A DNA stretch of 64,000 nt from Candidatus Methanoperedentaceae archaeon (GCA_003104905.1 PQAS01000053.1:124001-188000), one strand, 5' to 3'. Counted from the first letter of the stretch, positions 9,427 through 18,115 are shown. Program-made: numbers and translations. The notes: a model not told the origin generated them from the sequence alone.

Positions 9427-11327
9427 TAGAAAAGACCCCTTCTATCTTTCTCGATTTCGATTTTTTTCTCTATAAGATCATAAACTTCTTCAGCCAGCAT
9501 CTCGATCTCCTGCCTCTTTTCTTTGTTTGATGTGCCGTCAAATGGGATATTATTTTTTTCAAATGTGATTTTTTTTTCCGGCTGAATTTTTTCATAATCA
9601 GTTTCTGCAATTTTTTGCGGTGTTTTATAGAGCAGTTCACTTTCCCGGATTGAGCTACTAAATATGCGATGCCTTTTTTCATTGACAATATTTTTTCTAT
9701 TAATGACTCCGGTTATAAATAGCATGGAAGGACATCTTTCTGGCCTTAAATCAGAAATCTGAGGATAGAGCTTTGATAAACGATAATTGTAAACAGGTTT
9801 TTTTCCTGATCCCGAAAACATGGGAGAATTATATACTATTTCCGTATTTCCCCCTGTATTGTTATGGATATTTCTGTAATGGATATTCCGGATTCCTTTT
9901 ATAAAAATGTTTGAAGAGATTTCAGACCGTGGTTCGGAAATTATAGGAAAGGTTGTATGTAGATTGTAACCAGAGCGTTTTTCTGATCCCGATAACATGG
10001 GAGAAGAATAGAGCATATCAGATTTTTTTACTCCCCCTTGAGTATTTCGATAAATAATATTTTGGACACCGATTAAAGGAAGTGTTGAGGGGGAAAAGAG
10101 TTCTTGCCGTGCTTCGGAAATCAAAGGATAGAGCTTTGATTTTAGATTGTAAACCTTTTTGTCTCCTGACCCTGAAAACATGGGAGAAGTATATATCATA
10201 TTATTCTTTTCTATTCTCCCTGCATTTTGGCTATTTCGTGAATTCCGAATTTCTTTTACAGGAAAAGTTGGGGGGGTAAAGAATCCCGACAGTCCTCTGG
10301 AAAAAGTAAAGCGCTCAGTTGGATGTAGATTGTAAATCTGTTTTTTTCCTGATCCTGAAAACGCAGAATAATAAATATCAGATTTTTTTACTCCCCCTTG
10401 AGCATTTCGATAAATAATATTTTGGACACCGATTAAAGGAAGTGTTGAGGGGGAAAAGAGTTCTTGCCGTCCTTCTGAAATCAAAGGATAGAGCTTTGAT
10501 TTTAGATTGTAAACCTTTTTGTCTCCTGACCCTGAAAACATGGGAGAAGTATATATCATATTATTCTTTTCTATTCTCCCTGCATTTTGGCTATTTCGTG
10601 AATTCCGAATTTCTTTTACAGGAAAAGTTGGGGGGGTAAAGAATCCCGACAGTCCTCTGGAAAAAGTAAAGCGCTCAGTTGGGCGTAGATTGTAAATCTG
10701 TTTTTTTCCTGATCCTGAAAACTTTGGAATGAACGGATCATATTGTTTTATTCCAGCGGCTTTGTTCAGGATATTGCGATAATGAATATTTTTTAGTATT
10801 CCTTTTTCGGGATGATTGAGATGGAAAATGATTCCTGAACTTTGTTCTGAAAAACGATAGAACTTTGATTTAAGATATTCTTGAAAATTTACAAATTTGT
10901 CCGCCTGTCCTGGAAATATGCACGGTTCATTGAATATTTCCGTTTTTCCTATTCCAGTAGCATTGTCATTGCGATAAATAATATTCCGGATTCCGGAAAG
11001 CTTTGATAGAGAAAGGCAATCTGACCTTTTTTTTATTCCCTCTTTATCATCTGATCTTCCCGATTTTCTGTTGAACACTATGGTATTTATTTTGAAAATT
11101 AATTTAAAATTCAGATCGAAAATAAGATGCTTGAGATTATAGCTGATTCCAATAGTCTTTACTGAAATAAATTTGCGAAAGATCAAATCAAGGAACGAAT
11201 GGGCTCTTATTCCTATTTGATATTTTTTTATTATCCTGCTATAAAGAGAAGACTCTATATTTACTTTAATTCTCATACCCGATCTGTTAAAATCAATTAA
11301 AGTATTCATATTGGCATGAAATCCCAA
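9426..11327 (-). CDS. Repeat-rich eCIS protein between tube and LysM adaptor
   Basis: 633 aa, lysine/tyrosine/serine-rich and without a confident catalytic family. Most of the length is alternating short modules: a 'MFSGSGKKxxYNL' block, a 'KLYPLIS' block and a 'GxxNIIYRN' block. Two 120-residue units are nearly identical (encoded at about 10015-10362 and 10375-10722). The last 45 residues change to a charged helix (EIEMLAEEVYDLIEKKIEIEKDRRG), a motif I associate with the protein that precedes LysM proteins in eCIS loci (Afp6 position). Start uncertain: the longest frame opens with TTG, with ATG alternatives at 11309 and 11276. No Afp14-like tape measure was found elsewhere, so this is a candidate length-determining or tube-associated protein; that is inference. 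Confidence 0.75.
   Translation of the reverse strand: MGFHANMNTLIDFNRSGMRIKVNIESSLYSRIIKKYQIGIRAHSFLDLIFRKFISVKTIGISYNLKHLIFDLNFKLIFKINTIVFNRKSGRSDDKEGIKKRSDCLSLSKLSGIRNIIYRNDNATGIGKTEIFNEPCIFPGQADKFVNFQEYLKSKFYRFSEQSSGIIFHLNHPEKGILKNIHYRNILNKAAGIKQYDPFIPKFSGSGKKQIYNLRPTERFTFSRGLSGFFTPPTFPVKEIRNSRNSQNAGRIEKNNMIYTSPMFSGSGDKKVYNLKSKLYPLISEGRQELFSPSTLPLIGVQNIIYRNAQGGVKKSDIYYSAFSGSGKKQIYNLHPTERFTFSRGLSGFFTPPTFPVKEIRNSRNSQNAGRIEKNNMIYTSPMFSGSGDKKVYNLKSKLYPLISEARQELFSPSTLPLIGVQNIIYRNTQGGVKKSDMLYSSPMLSGSEKRSGYNLHTTFPIISEPRSEISSNIFIKGIRNIHYRNIHNNTGGNTEIVYNSPMFSGSGKKPVYNYRLSKLYPQISDLRPERCPSMLFITGVINRKNIVNEKRHRIFSSSIRESELLYKTPQKIAETDYEKIQPEKKITFEKNNIPFDGTSNKEKRQEIEMLAEEVYDLIEKKIEIEKDRRGLF
10015..10722. 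repeat. 360-bp-period tandem duplication inside the repeat protein gene
   Basis: Two direct copies with a period of exactly 360 bp (120 codons) and about five mismatches over roughly 348 bp. The frame is preserved. Similarity ends abruptly near 10363/10723, where the sequences diverge to unrelated codons. The low divergence compared with the other, degenerate modules in the gene indicates a recent duplication or ongoing gene conversion. Confidence 0.95.
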
Positions 11328-11338
11328 AGTTCCAATTC

Positions 11339-11770
11339 TCAGTACAAACCATGATGTGTCAGTACAAGTGTTTCAGTAGCAACTGAACTGGTCGAAGCAC
11401 CAAGTGTTGAACCTTCCCATTTTATGGGAAATGCTTCGAAAAAATACCATGTCCTTTGTTCTACCTTTCCAATATCTTGAAGAATGATTGAACCGCTCTT
11501 GCGCTTTATTATCCCATAAACAACATCCATATACCAATCATATAGTATCCTATCTGTGATCCCTCTTTTCAGAGTAATGTCCGAGAATTTCGAGGATTTT
11601 GGAAGCATATGAATGAAAGAATTCAATCCGCCTTCTTTTATAGGGTAGGTTTCAGTTTCTATCCTCATTCCTGAAACCTCGGAAAAACCTCCTACGGTGA
11701 TCCCCTCGATCTCCACTATGTAATTGAAGGTTTTATAAGGATCATCTTTTCTCTGTAATTTGTCAGCCAT
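11339..11770 (-). CDS. Inner tube protein 2 (T4 gp19-like, Afp5-like)
   Basis: 143 aa, standard for the phage tail tube family TIGR02241. Signature: DPYKTFNYIVEIEGITVGGFSEVSG near the N-terminus, then SDITLKRGITDRILYDWYMDV and a closing strand ending LVLTHHGLY. Paralogous to the tube gene downstream of the sheath. Two tube paralogues are normal in eCIS: one polymerises along the tube, the other probably forms the ring next to the hub. It starts 8 nt after the DUF6760 frame ends. Confidence 0.93.
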   Translation of the reverse strand: MADKLQRKDDPYKTFNYIVEIEGITVGGFSEVSGMRIETETYPIKEGGLNSFIHMLPKSSKFSDITLKRGITDRILYDWYMDVVYGIIKRKSGSIILQDIGKVEQRTWYFFEAFPIKWEGSTLGASTSSVATETLVLTHHGLY

Positions 11771-11778
11771 ATATACTC

Positions 11779-11967
11779 CTAAATATCCTCTAATTTTTTA
11801 CTCCCATCTCCATTTAGTTTTTTATTTATTTTGCTGACCTCCTCGCACCAGGCAAGCCGCTCCCTGTGTTCCATATCCATTATGGTTCCATAATCCCAGT
11901 GAAAATGATAAGCCAGAAAAGCTACCTCTTCGTGGATGCGATCGACAGGGTAGCCAATTATTCCCCC
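11779..11967 (-). CDS. DUF6760-type reading frame without its own start codon
   Basis: About 62 codons reading GIIGYPVDRIHEEVAFLAYH and continuing FHWDYGTIMDMEHRERLAWCEEV, the compact helical domain DUF6760 found in eCIS loci directly after the tail-assembly gene. The frame is open from a TGA upstream of the G-run, but has no ATG, GTG or TTG before the conserved domain; the first in-frame ATG lies in the middle of it. It is in the -1 frame relative to the preceding gene and overlaps its stop, so it is most simply expressed as a -1 frameshift extension (about 183 aa fused). A sequencing deletion in the G-run would also explain it. Confidence 0.8.
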   Translation of the reverse strand, partial: GGIIGYPVDRIHEEVAFLAYHFHWDYGTIMDMEHRERLAWCEEVSKINKKLNGDGSKKLEDI

Positions 11968-12329
11968 TGATTCGATGATACCTCCATTTCGAACGTATGC
12001 TCACATTTAGGACAAACCGCCTTTAACGAATTAGCCCCGTTTTGATTGACCCGTGAATACATTTCCTGAAGATAACTAAAATCCCCGGAAAAAAGCCCTT
12101 CGATAACTTTCGGAGTTACCATTTTCAAATTTCCGAGACCGGTTACTACCCTTGAAAGGAGTATAACGGTCAAATATGCCGGATTACTCTGAACCCTTGG
12201 GTCCTTCATCGGCAATATCTCATCTGCGGCCGTCGAAAGCCTCATCTTCCCATTTTTATGGAGATTGCCTTCATCATCCACATATCCTTTTGGCAGGATA
12301 AATTCATACTCAGTCTGTAATACTCCCAT
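11958..12329 (-). CDS. Tail-assembly (chaperone-like) protein
   Basis: 123 aa, lying between the two tube genes. Residues 8-95 look like a T4/Mu-type tail assembly protein (YEFILPKGYVDDEGNLHKNG; PAYLTVILLSRVVTGLGNL; EGLFSGDFSYLQEMYSRVN). The C-terminus has a Cys pair (CPKCEHTF), probably a small metal-binding knuckle. The stop follows immediately after a run of five G, where the -1 frame enters DUF6760. In long-tailed phages the gene before the tape measure often encodes a chaperone with a frameshifted long form; the arrangement here is analogous. Confidence 0.85.
   Translation of the reverse strand: MGVLQTEYEFILPKGYVDDEGNLHKNGKMRLSTAADEILPMKDPRVQSNPAYLTVILLSRVVTGLGNLKMVTPKVIEGLFSGDFSYLQEMYSRVNQNGANSLKAVCPKCEHTFEMEVSSNQGE
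11961..11969 (-). promoter_or_regulatory. Candidate -1 frameshift site (CAG GGG GAA then TAA)
   Basis: On the coding strand the zero frame reads CAG GGG GAA TAA. A GGG-decoding tRNA can slip one base back and still pair with GGG because five G are in a row. The next codon is then GGA and translation continues ATA ATT GGC into DUF6760. The site lies one codon before the zero-frame stop, a position favourable for slippage. It is not a perfect X XXY YYZ heptamer, and I did not identify a clear downstream stimulatory structure. Confidence 0.5.
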
Positions 12330-12349
12330 AGTCTCACCTCAAAGCTATT

Positions 12350-12793
12350 TTATTTTGTCCTTGTTATCCCTTCATGAACGATATCAAGTGATTCTATCAG
12401 TACTTCATTTGCCTTGGCGCTAAGACCTGAAGGAGAATACTTGACCGGCCATGCCTGGACTACATCCCATCTCGATTTGTCATTTCCTTCCTCATCAACC
12501 AAAACTATGGAAATACTTTTTCTTGCTTTGATTGCACCCGTATCTTCAACGTTCTTTCTCCAATTATACAGATCCATAGAATCAGTAAGTCCTTTTTTGA
12601 GCGTTATATTTCCAAATTTATTAAGGCCGGATAATTTTCTCTCATGTATCGGATCAGTACCTTCTCGGTACGCTACAGCTTCTGTACTTGTATCGGGTAT
12701 TGTAGCGTCTGCAAAACTTGCCACATTGATCCCATCTATCTCAATCCTGAACCTGAAATTCCTGTATGGATCCTCTCGACTTCCCGTTGCCAT
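12350..12793 (-). CDS. Inner tube protein 1 (T4 gp19-like, Afp1-like)
   Basis: 147 aa. DPYRNFRFRIEIDGINVASFADATI, then GNITLKKGLTDSMDLYNWRKNV and WPVKYSPSGLSAKANEVLIESLDIVHEGI give the conserved order of TIGR02241 tube proteins. It follows the sheath gene by 17 nt, the usual sheath-tube pairing, so it is likely the major tube subunit. About 35-40% similar by eye to the second tube gene. Confidence 0.95.
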   Translation of the reverse strand: MATGSREDPYRNFRFRIEIDGINVASFADATIPDTSTEAVAYREGTDPIHERKLSGLNKFGNITLKKGLTDSMDLYNWRKNVEDTGAIKARKSISIVLVDEEGNDKSRWDVVQAWPVKYSPSGLSAKANEVLIESLDIVHEGITRTK

Positions 12794-12810
12794 ATTTTAT
12801 TCCTCCATAT

Positions 12811-14400
12811 TTATTTTGTCAAAGTTTTTTGGCTTATTCTTATTATAACGAACTCAGCAGGCCTTACCGGAGCAACGCCTACTTCTATGATTAATTGTCC
12901 GGCATTTCTTACTTCTTCCGGATTATTTTCAGCATCCACCTTTACATAAAATGCTTCTTCAGGTGTGCTCCCGAACAATGCACCGCTTCTCCAGACCATT
13001 AATAGAAATGCCGTAATATTCCTTATCACAGCACCCCATAAGGATGGACTGTTCGGTTCAAATACTACCCATTGGGAAGCAAGATCAATGGATTCTTCAA
13101 GATACAGGAATAACCTCCTGATATTGATGTACTTCCACTCCGGGTCAGAGGATACTGTTCTTGCTCCCCAGACACATACACCTGAAGCCGGAAATTTGCG
13201 AATTACATTAATACCGATTGGATTCAACAAATCGTGTTCGCCTTTTGTTACGATCCTTTCTATGCCTACTACCGAATCAAGATAGCCGTCGGGTGTACCA
13301 GCCGCAGCTTTGTGAACACCCCTTACCGTATCCACATGAGAAATTGTTCCCACAACTGCGCCTGATGGGGGCACTGAATATCTCGGATTTCCTGTTAACG
13401 GGTCATTTATAAGCAGCCATGGATAATATAATGCGCCGAATGAGCTATTAAAGGCATTTCCTGCATAGTCTCCTGTCCCGTTTCTGAAGTCTATCACCTG
13501 CATAGGTGTGATGTCACTTGGCGGATCCGCAACAAAGAAGCAATCCTTCCTGTTCTGGCAGTAATTAAATGCTTCAAGCATTGCATTCCTGTCCCCGCAT
13601 TTATCCGGAACGGCAACTATGTTAATATCCACAGGGTCCAAAGCGTGCAGACCATTTTGGGCTGATGAATCGCCAACAAAATCTGCCATTTTTAATGTAG
13701 ATTCTTTCCCCCCTTCCTTTTCAATATCTATGCCATCATTACCATTTTTCAGTATTATTACCTGTTCCTTGGGCATTTCACCTGAACCATGTTTTGCCCC
13801 ATCCTCCCAGTCATCCTTTTCAACTTTAATATAATAGGATTTTCCATTTATCTTATCCTCAACATCTCTAATAGTCAGACCGTCAAATGATTCAACAATA
13901 TCATATTCTTTCTTTTCGGGTGGTTCATTTCTGCTTTTCTCTTTCTCCAATTTCACGATCAAATTGAATTTCTTATCATCGAGTTTACCCGGTGTATTTT
14001 TTATTTCTACACATATTCGGTCTCCCCATTTACCCTCAGAAGATGCCTGTATTAATATTGTTTCTTTATCCGATGTATCCTTCAGGATATCATTTGAATA
14101 TTTTGCATTTTTGCTTTTTGCATCGGTAATTTTGTCATAGTGGCATGTTCTTACAACAAAGCATCTGGTTCCACCTTCTTTAAAGAACATGTTCACTGCG
14201 TGTGCAAGATAATAATTTGGAATAAAATTCCCAAATATTTTTACGAACTGTGTCCAGTTCGGGATCAACACTGCCTGTCCTATGGGCCCCTGTTCTGCTA
14301 TTCCGACAAATGCACCTGTCGATGTGCCCACACCCTCAATTGGTTTCACACCAGAGGATACCTCTTCAACATATACTCCTGGTGATAGATATTCGCTCAT
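12811..14400 (-). CDS. Contractile tail sheath protein
   Basis: 529 aa. N-terminus MSEYLSPGVYVEEVSSGVKPIEGVGTS is the classical sheath start, followed by TGAFVGIAEQGP. The conserved C-terminal core is present: INVIRKFPASGVCVWGARTV, WKYINIRRLFLYLEESI, WVVFEPN and the closing VGVAPVRPAEFVIIRI strand that forms the handshake with neighbouring subunits. An acidic, lysine-rich insert (about 130-240) is probably a surface domain. Only one sheath gene is present, unlike Afp (three), so the sheath is likely homopolymeric. Confidence 0.97.
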   Translation of the reverse strand: MSEYLSPGVYVEEVSSGVKPIEGVGTSTGAFVGIAEQGPIGQAVLIPNWTQFVKIFGNFIPNYYLAHAVNMFFKEGGTRCFVVRTCHYDKITDAKSKNAKYSNDILKDTSDKETILIQASSEGKWGDRICVEIKNTPGKLDDKKFNLIVKLEKEKSRNEPPEKKEYDIVESFDGLTIRDVEDKINGKSYYIKVEKDDWEDGAKHGSGEMPKEQVIILKNGNDGIDIEKEGGKESTLKMADFVGDSSAQNGLHALDPVDINIVAVPDKCGDRNAMLEAFNYCQNRKDCFFVADPPSDITPMQVIDFRNGTGDYAGNAFNSSFGALYYPWLLINDPLTGNPRYSVPPSGAVVGTISHVDTVRGVHKAAAGTPDGYLDSVVGIERIVTKGEHDLLNPIGINVIRKFPASGVCVWGARTVSSDPEWKYINIRRLFLYLEESIDLASQWVVFEPNSPSLWGAVIRNITAFLLMVWRSGALFGSTPEEAFYVKVDAENNPEEVRNAGQLIIEVGVAPVRPAEFVIIRISQKTLTK

Positions 14401-14496
14401 ATTATTCCTCCACTTATATTAAAATTATTTCTTTATTTTAATGTTATATGGTTCGTTCTCCTGTATCTTTTCAGATTCTTTTACACGTTTTTCCGT

Positions 14497-14805
14497 TTAT
14501 TCATCCGGATTTATCTCTATCGGATTTTCAGATTCAGTTGCCCCCTCTGAAATTTCTACCTCCAATTTATTTTCAGCTTCAATTTTTTTTTTCTTAGGCG
14601 ATTCCCCTTTCTTTTTCTTGGTCTTTGATTTGTCTTCCATCCTGGAAACAAGTATGACCTTTCCGCTTCTAAGAAGGTTCTGAAGATGTGCAGATGAAAA
14701 ATCATCATCAGGTATAACTGCAGTACTTTTTGCCAGAATATCAATAGTTCCACTTAATAAATTTATTATTAATCTCTGGTTTAACTTATTTCTGATTTCA
14801 ATCAT
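14497..14805 (-). CDS. Small eCIS accessory protein with charged tail
   Basis: 102 aa. The first 55 residues are a compact domain (MIEIRNKLNQRLIINLLSG ... IPDDDFSSAHLQNLLRSGKVIL) of the kind found as a short protein next to the sheath gene in eCIS loci. The remaining half is a low-complexity Lys/Glu tail (KTKKKKGESPKKKK). No signal or membrane segment. It lies 96 nt upstream of the sheath and 51 nt after the frame-broken gene. Function unknown. Confidence 0.7.
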   Translation of the reverse strand: MIEIRNKLNQRLIINLLSGTIDILAKSTAVIPDDDFSSAHLQNLLRSGKVILVSRMEDKSKTKKKKGESPKKKKIEAENKLEVEISEGATESENPIEINPDE

Positions 14806-14856
14806 AATTCCTCTCTTTTTCCTATCTATTCGTCTCGTTTTGAATTTTCTGATAAT

Positions 14857-15235
14857 TTATCCAAGATCATTTATGACCCCCTTTTGCCGTTTAATAAATA
14901 ATTCAATAAATGGTTCTTTCGGATTGACCGAGCCGGTATCAAGCAGAAATTCTTTTTGCTCATACAACTTCCCTCCAGCTGTCAGATGGTACTTTCCCTC
15001 AGGAAAATCGATGAACAAAAAAAATCCTGTCCTGTTGCCTGACAGGCTGCAATCTCATTCCCTGAACCTTCAAAAATACTTCCCCGATCACATTTTTATC
15101 CTGTGTTATTTCATCTTTCAGGATAACTGCAAAACGAAGGATCGATATGATCCTGTCAGTGACCATATTATCTCCGGCATTTATTTTCTTGAACAGATGC
15201 AGGAGATATGTCCATAACTGGCATCTTATCATCAT
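14857..15235 (-). pseudogene. Carboxypeptidase-regulatory-like protein broken at a T8 run
   Basis: The first frame opens with ATG in a 4-nt overlap with DUF4255 and runs MMIRCQLWTYLLHLFKK... to QQDRIFFVHRFS then stop. Removing one T from the T8 run on the coding strand (about 15017-15024) restores a continuous frame of about 125 aa. It continues FIDFPEGKYHLTAGGKLYEQ, a typical carboxypeptidase-regulatory-like ending (PEGxYxL), and stops at 14857. Because the second half is intact, this is either a recent indel, a homopolymer base-calling error, or a gene expressed by +1 frameshift or transcriptional slippage. It lies where such small domains occur in other eCIS operons. Confidence 0.7.
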
Positions 15236-15795
15236 GCCATATCATGTATTTCGATCTCCTTCCTGATTACACGTTTGATAATTGTGGGCGGTTTTTCTGA
15301 TGGGACCCGCACCGGAGTCAGGATATAAGAAAGCGAAAGTTTGAAGGATTTATTAGGGAAACGTTCCCATAATTTATTCATTTCCTCAGGATTGATATTA
15401 TTTGGGATTATTCGGATTTCCTCATTTCCGCTTTCTTTAAGACTTTCTTTCAAAAGATCGTTCTTTAGAACAGGACCATCGTGAAATACCTGCAGTAGCT
15501 TCTCAATTATAATAAGTTCAGTTTCACGGTTCTTGGCATAGGGCGTGAACAAAAAATGCAGATCAAGAAGAAGCGGTGGAAACCGCATCCTATCCCTTCC
15601 GATGGGTTCTCTTTCAATATTCTTAAGATAACTATTCTCTACTATCTGATACAGGAATATGGAAAGCTTTGTATTTGAATTCGGTTCAATTTCTCCCGGT
15701 GAATCAAGAACAATACAGTTCTCATCCGACAATTCATTAACTTTTTTGAGGAGAAGATCCCTTAATGAATCACCAATATCCAGTAAGATCGACAT
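15232..15795 (-). CDS. DUF4255 tail terminator/cap protein, Afp16-like
   Basis: 187 aa, matching DUF4255 in length and in landmarks: SLRDLLLKKVNEL, IFLYQIVENSYLKN, the PPLLLDLHFLFTPYA strand and the closing FKLSLSYILTPVRVPSE. Family members cap the distal end of tube and sheath (Afp16/Pvc16) and set tail termination. It begins at the last base of the ATPase stop and overlaps the next gene by 4 nt. Confidence 0.93.
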   Translation of the reverse strand: MSILLDIGDSLRDLLLKKVNELSDENCIVLDSPGEIEPNSNTKLSIFLYQIVENSYLKNIEREPIGRDRMRFPPLLLDLHFLFTPYAKNRETELIIIEKLLQVFHDGPVLKNDLLKESLKESGNEEIRIIPNNINPEEMNKLWERFPNKSFKLSLSYILTPVRVPSEKPPTIIKRVIRKEIEIHDMA

Positions 15796-17939
15796 TAATG
15801 TCCACCTATCATTTCGTAATAAGGTTCAAAATCCGATTTTAAGAATGGTTTCCCAATCTTCTGGTATTCCCTTCTTGCCGCACGCATTATATGATGCATA
15901 TTTATTTCTCCCGAGTTCTCAGCCGCATAAAATGCTGCAGCAACTGCCATATTTTTTATATTCCCGCCTGCAAGTTTAATTTTTTCGGACAGAAACTTGT
16001 AGTCTATGTCTTTGGAAACCGGCGATTCCTCAGGGAACATCCGCGTCCAGATCAATTTCCTGTGGGATTCATCAGGAAATGGGAACTCTACGGCTATCTG
16101 TATTCTTCGCAAGAATGCATCATCTATATTTTTGCTCAGGTTGGTTGCAAGGATCACAACACCTTCGAATTCTTCCATTTTCTGAAGCAAATATCCGATC
16201 TCTATATTGGCATACCTGTCATGGGCATCTTTCACTTCCGAACGCTTTCCGAACAGGGCGTCAGCTTCATCAAAAAATAGAATAGCATTGCTTGTTTCCG
16301 CCTCTTTGAATATCTTGCTCAGGTTCTTTTCTGTTTCGCCTATGTACTTGCTGACCACATTGGAAAGGTCGATCTTATAAATATCAAGTTGCGTCTCTCT
16401 TGCAACTATTTCAGCTGCCATTGTTTTTCCGGTACCTGAAGGTCCGGAGAAAAGGACATTCAGACCTTTTCCGGTCGAGAGTTTCCTGTCAAATCCCCAA
16501 TCAGAATACACCACCCCTTTATATTTGATATTCCCTGCCACTTCTCTTAATTGACTTTTTGTATCACCGGGAAGCACAATGTCTTCCCAGGTGTAATGCG
16601 GTTCTATCTTTCTTGCAAGGATGCTGCCTTTTGATTGCGCTTTGCATCCATGATAGAGGTCTTCCTCTGATATTCCTGATTCACCTCTTGCATTCGCGGA
16701 ATTTCGAGCGGTAGAAATAGCATCTTTTATCTGCCCGGCACTGAATTTAAATTTGGCAGCAAGCACATCGATATCAAATTCATTTGTATTGCTGTTCAGG
16801 AAAGATTCCCAGAGCTTTTTCCTGAGAGTGAATGAAGGAAGAGGAAAATCAAGCGTGATTGATATGTGGTTCTTTAATGTCTTCCTGAACTCAAAAGGAA
16901 CTTCACCTGATATATATATGCAGCCTGGAAAATTGTCCATACTTCGGATCAATTCCAAAAAAGCAACTCCTGCTTCTTTCTCTAACAGAGAATCGAAACT
17001 CTCAAAAAATATTGATGAATTGTGAAAGATAGCATCACGGAGGATAATGTTCAAAATTTCAAACGATTCATTCCCTTTTAAACCTTTTGAATCAATTACA
17101 AGGAGAGGTGTTCCCCCGCTAATGGCCTGCGCTGTTGTCTTTTTTCCAATCCCATAAGGACCGAAAAAAAAGAATATCACAGGTATTCTTTTATCGTAAA
17201 GCAATCTGGAAATTTCTATCAGTGTATTTTTATGATCATCAGTTGAAATGATATCATTGATAGATATTTTGGGTTCTATGAGCGTCGTGAAATTCCTTAT
17301 CCTCCAGTCTATTTCATCAGTTCCGAGCAGGAAATTTATTATCCTCTCATCGATCTTTAGCGATCTTGACAGGAGGGGGAGCTGTTCATCTCCTATGAAA
17401 GATATGAGGCGGTTCCTGATCAAAGGTGCCGACTGGGAAAAATATTTTCGGGCTTTTAATTTTTTTTCGAAGGAATTAAACAAAAGTTTAATCACAAGGT
17501 CAACAGTTGGTCTTTTCTTAGTCACGTCGTTCTGGAGATAGGAATAAAGCTTTTCGTAGCGAAGATCAAACTCAGGGGCTAGACATATGAGGAGGATGTC
17601 TATTTCACATTGTTCGAGATGGAAGAGTTCAGATAATTTCTGCAATCTCAGATATTTTCCCTGTGTTCCAAGCTTTTTCTTATTGACCTCTATCCTTTTT
17701 GTCTTGATTTTCTGTATCTCAATATCTGAACAGATATCTTGTTCTTCTTTACAAATGCTGGTTTGCAGGATCGCATTGATTTCATTTTCTGAAATATATA
17801 GACCCTGAAGTTCATTGATATTATACTCTGCTTTGCATTTTTCGCAGTGGCAGCGAATTATTAAATCTATGATGTTTAGTTCATCAAGAAGATGTTCGAG
17901 GCTGTTTTCGTATGTTATCATATGATGTCTAAAATCCAA
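15795..17939 (-). CDS. Tandem AAA+ ATPase, Afp15-like
   Basis: 714 aa with two AAA+ modules. The first (about 235-440) has a degenerate P-loop, GPYGIGKKT, with Lys where Thr/Ser normally coordinates Mg2+. The second (about 470-690) is intact: SGPSGTGKT, Walker B ILFFDEADALFGKR and a sensor region VVILATNLSKNIDDAFLRR. The N-terminal 200 residues are helical. This ATPase is a hallmark of eCIS (Afp15/Pvc15) and is absent from simple phage tails; it is proposed to act in assembly or cargo loading. A 176-nt gap separates it from the DUF4157 gene. Confidence 0.95.
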   Translation of the reverse strand: MDFRHHMITYENSLEHLLDELNIIDLIIRCHCEKCKAEYNINELQGLYISENEINAILQTSICKEEQDICSDIEIQKIKTKRIEVNKKKLGTQGKYLRLQKLSELFHLEQCEIDILLICLAPEFDLRYEKLYSYLQNDVTKKRPTVDLVIKLLFNSFEKKLKARKYFSQSAPLIRNRLISFIGDEQLPLLSRSLKIDERIINFLLGTDEIDWRIRNFTTLIEPKISINDIISTDDHKNTLIEISRLLYDKRIPVIFFFFGPYGIGKKTTAQAISGGTPLLVIDSKGLKGNESFEILNIILRDAIFHNSSIFFESFDSLLEKEAGVAFLELIRSMDNFPGCIYISGEVPFEFRKTLKNHISITLDFPLPSFTLRKKLWESFLNSNTNEFDIDVLAAKFKFSAGQIKDAISTARNSANARGESGISEEDLYHGCKAQSKGSILARKIEPHYTWEDIVLPGDTKSQLREVAGNIKYKGVVYSDWGFDRKLSTGKGLNVLFSGPSGTGKTMAAEIVARETQLDIYKIDLSNVVSKYIGETEKNLSKIFKEAETSNAILFFDEADALFGKRSEVKDAHDRYANIEIGYLLQKMEEFEGVVILATNLSKNIDDAFLRRIQIAVEFPFPDESHRKLIWTRMFPEESPVSKDIDYKFLSEKIKLAGGNIKNMAVAAAFYAAENSGEINMHHIMRAARREYQKIGKPFLKSDFEPYYEMIGGH

Positions 17940-18115
17940 ATGAAATTATTAGGAAGTCAAATCAATCAATAAGATTGCCTATTTTGAAGGAGTTTCATTG
18001 CCCCATTGCTCACCCCTTTTTTATTCAAAAGTTGTTGATATTATAATACCTATATTTGCATTTGACATTTATAACCGTTTCTATGAGATCTTCGATCGAT
18101 ATATTAACCCGCCAG

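Noticed and set aside
10082-10639. Two identical 65-aa plus-strand ORFs
   Set aside because: Antisense shadows of the tandem repeat in the minus-strand gene; they are identical because the repeat is.
11822-12004. 60-aa ORF on the minus strand
   Set aside because: Arg/Trp-rich shadow frame across the tail-assembly stop and DUF6760; the other frame carries the conserved domain.
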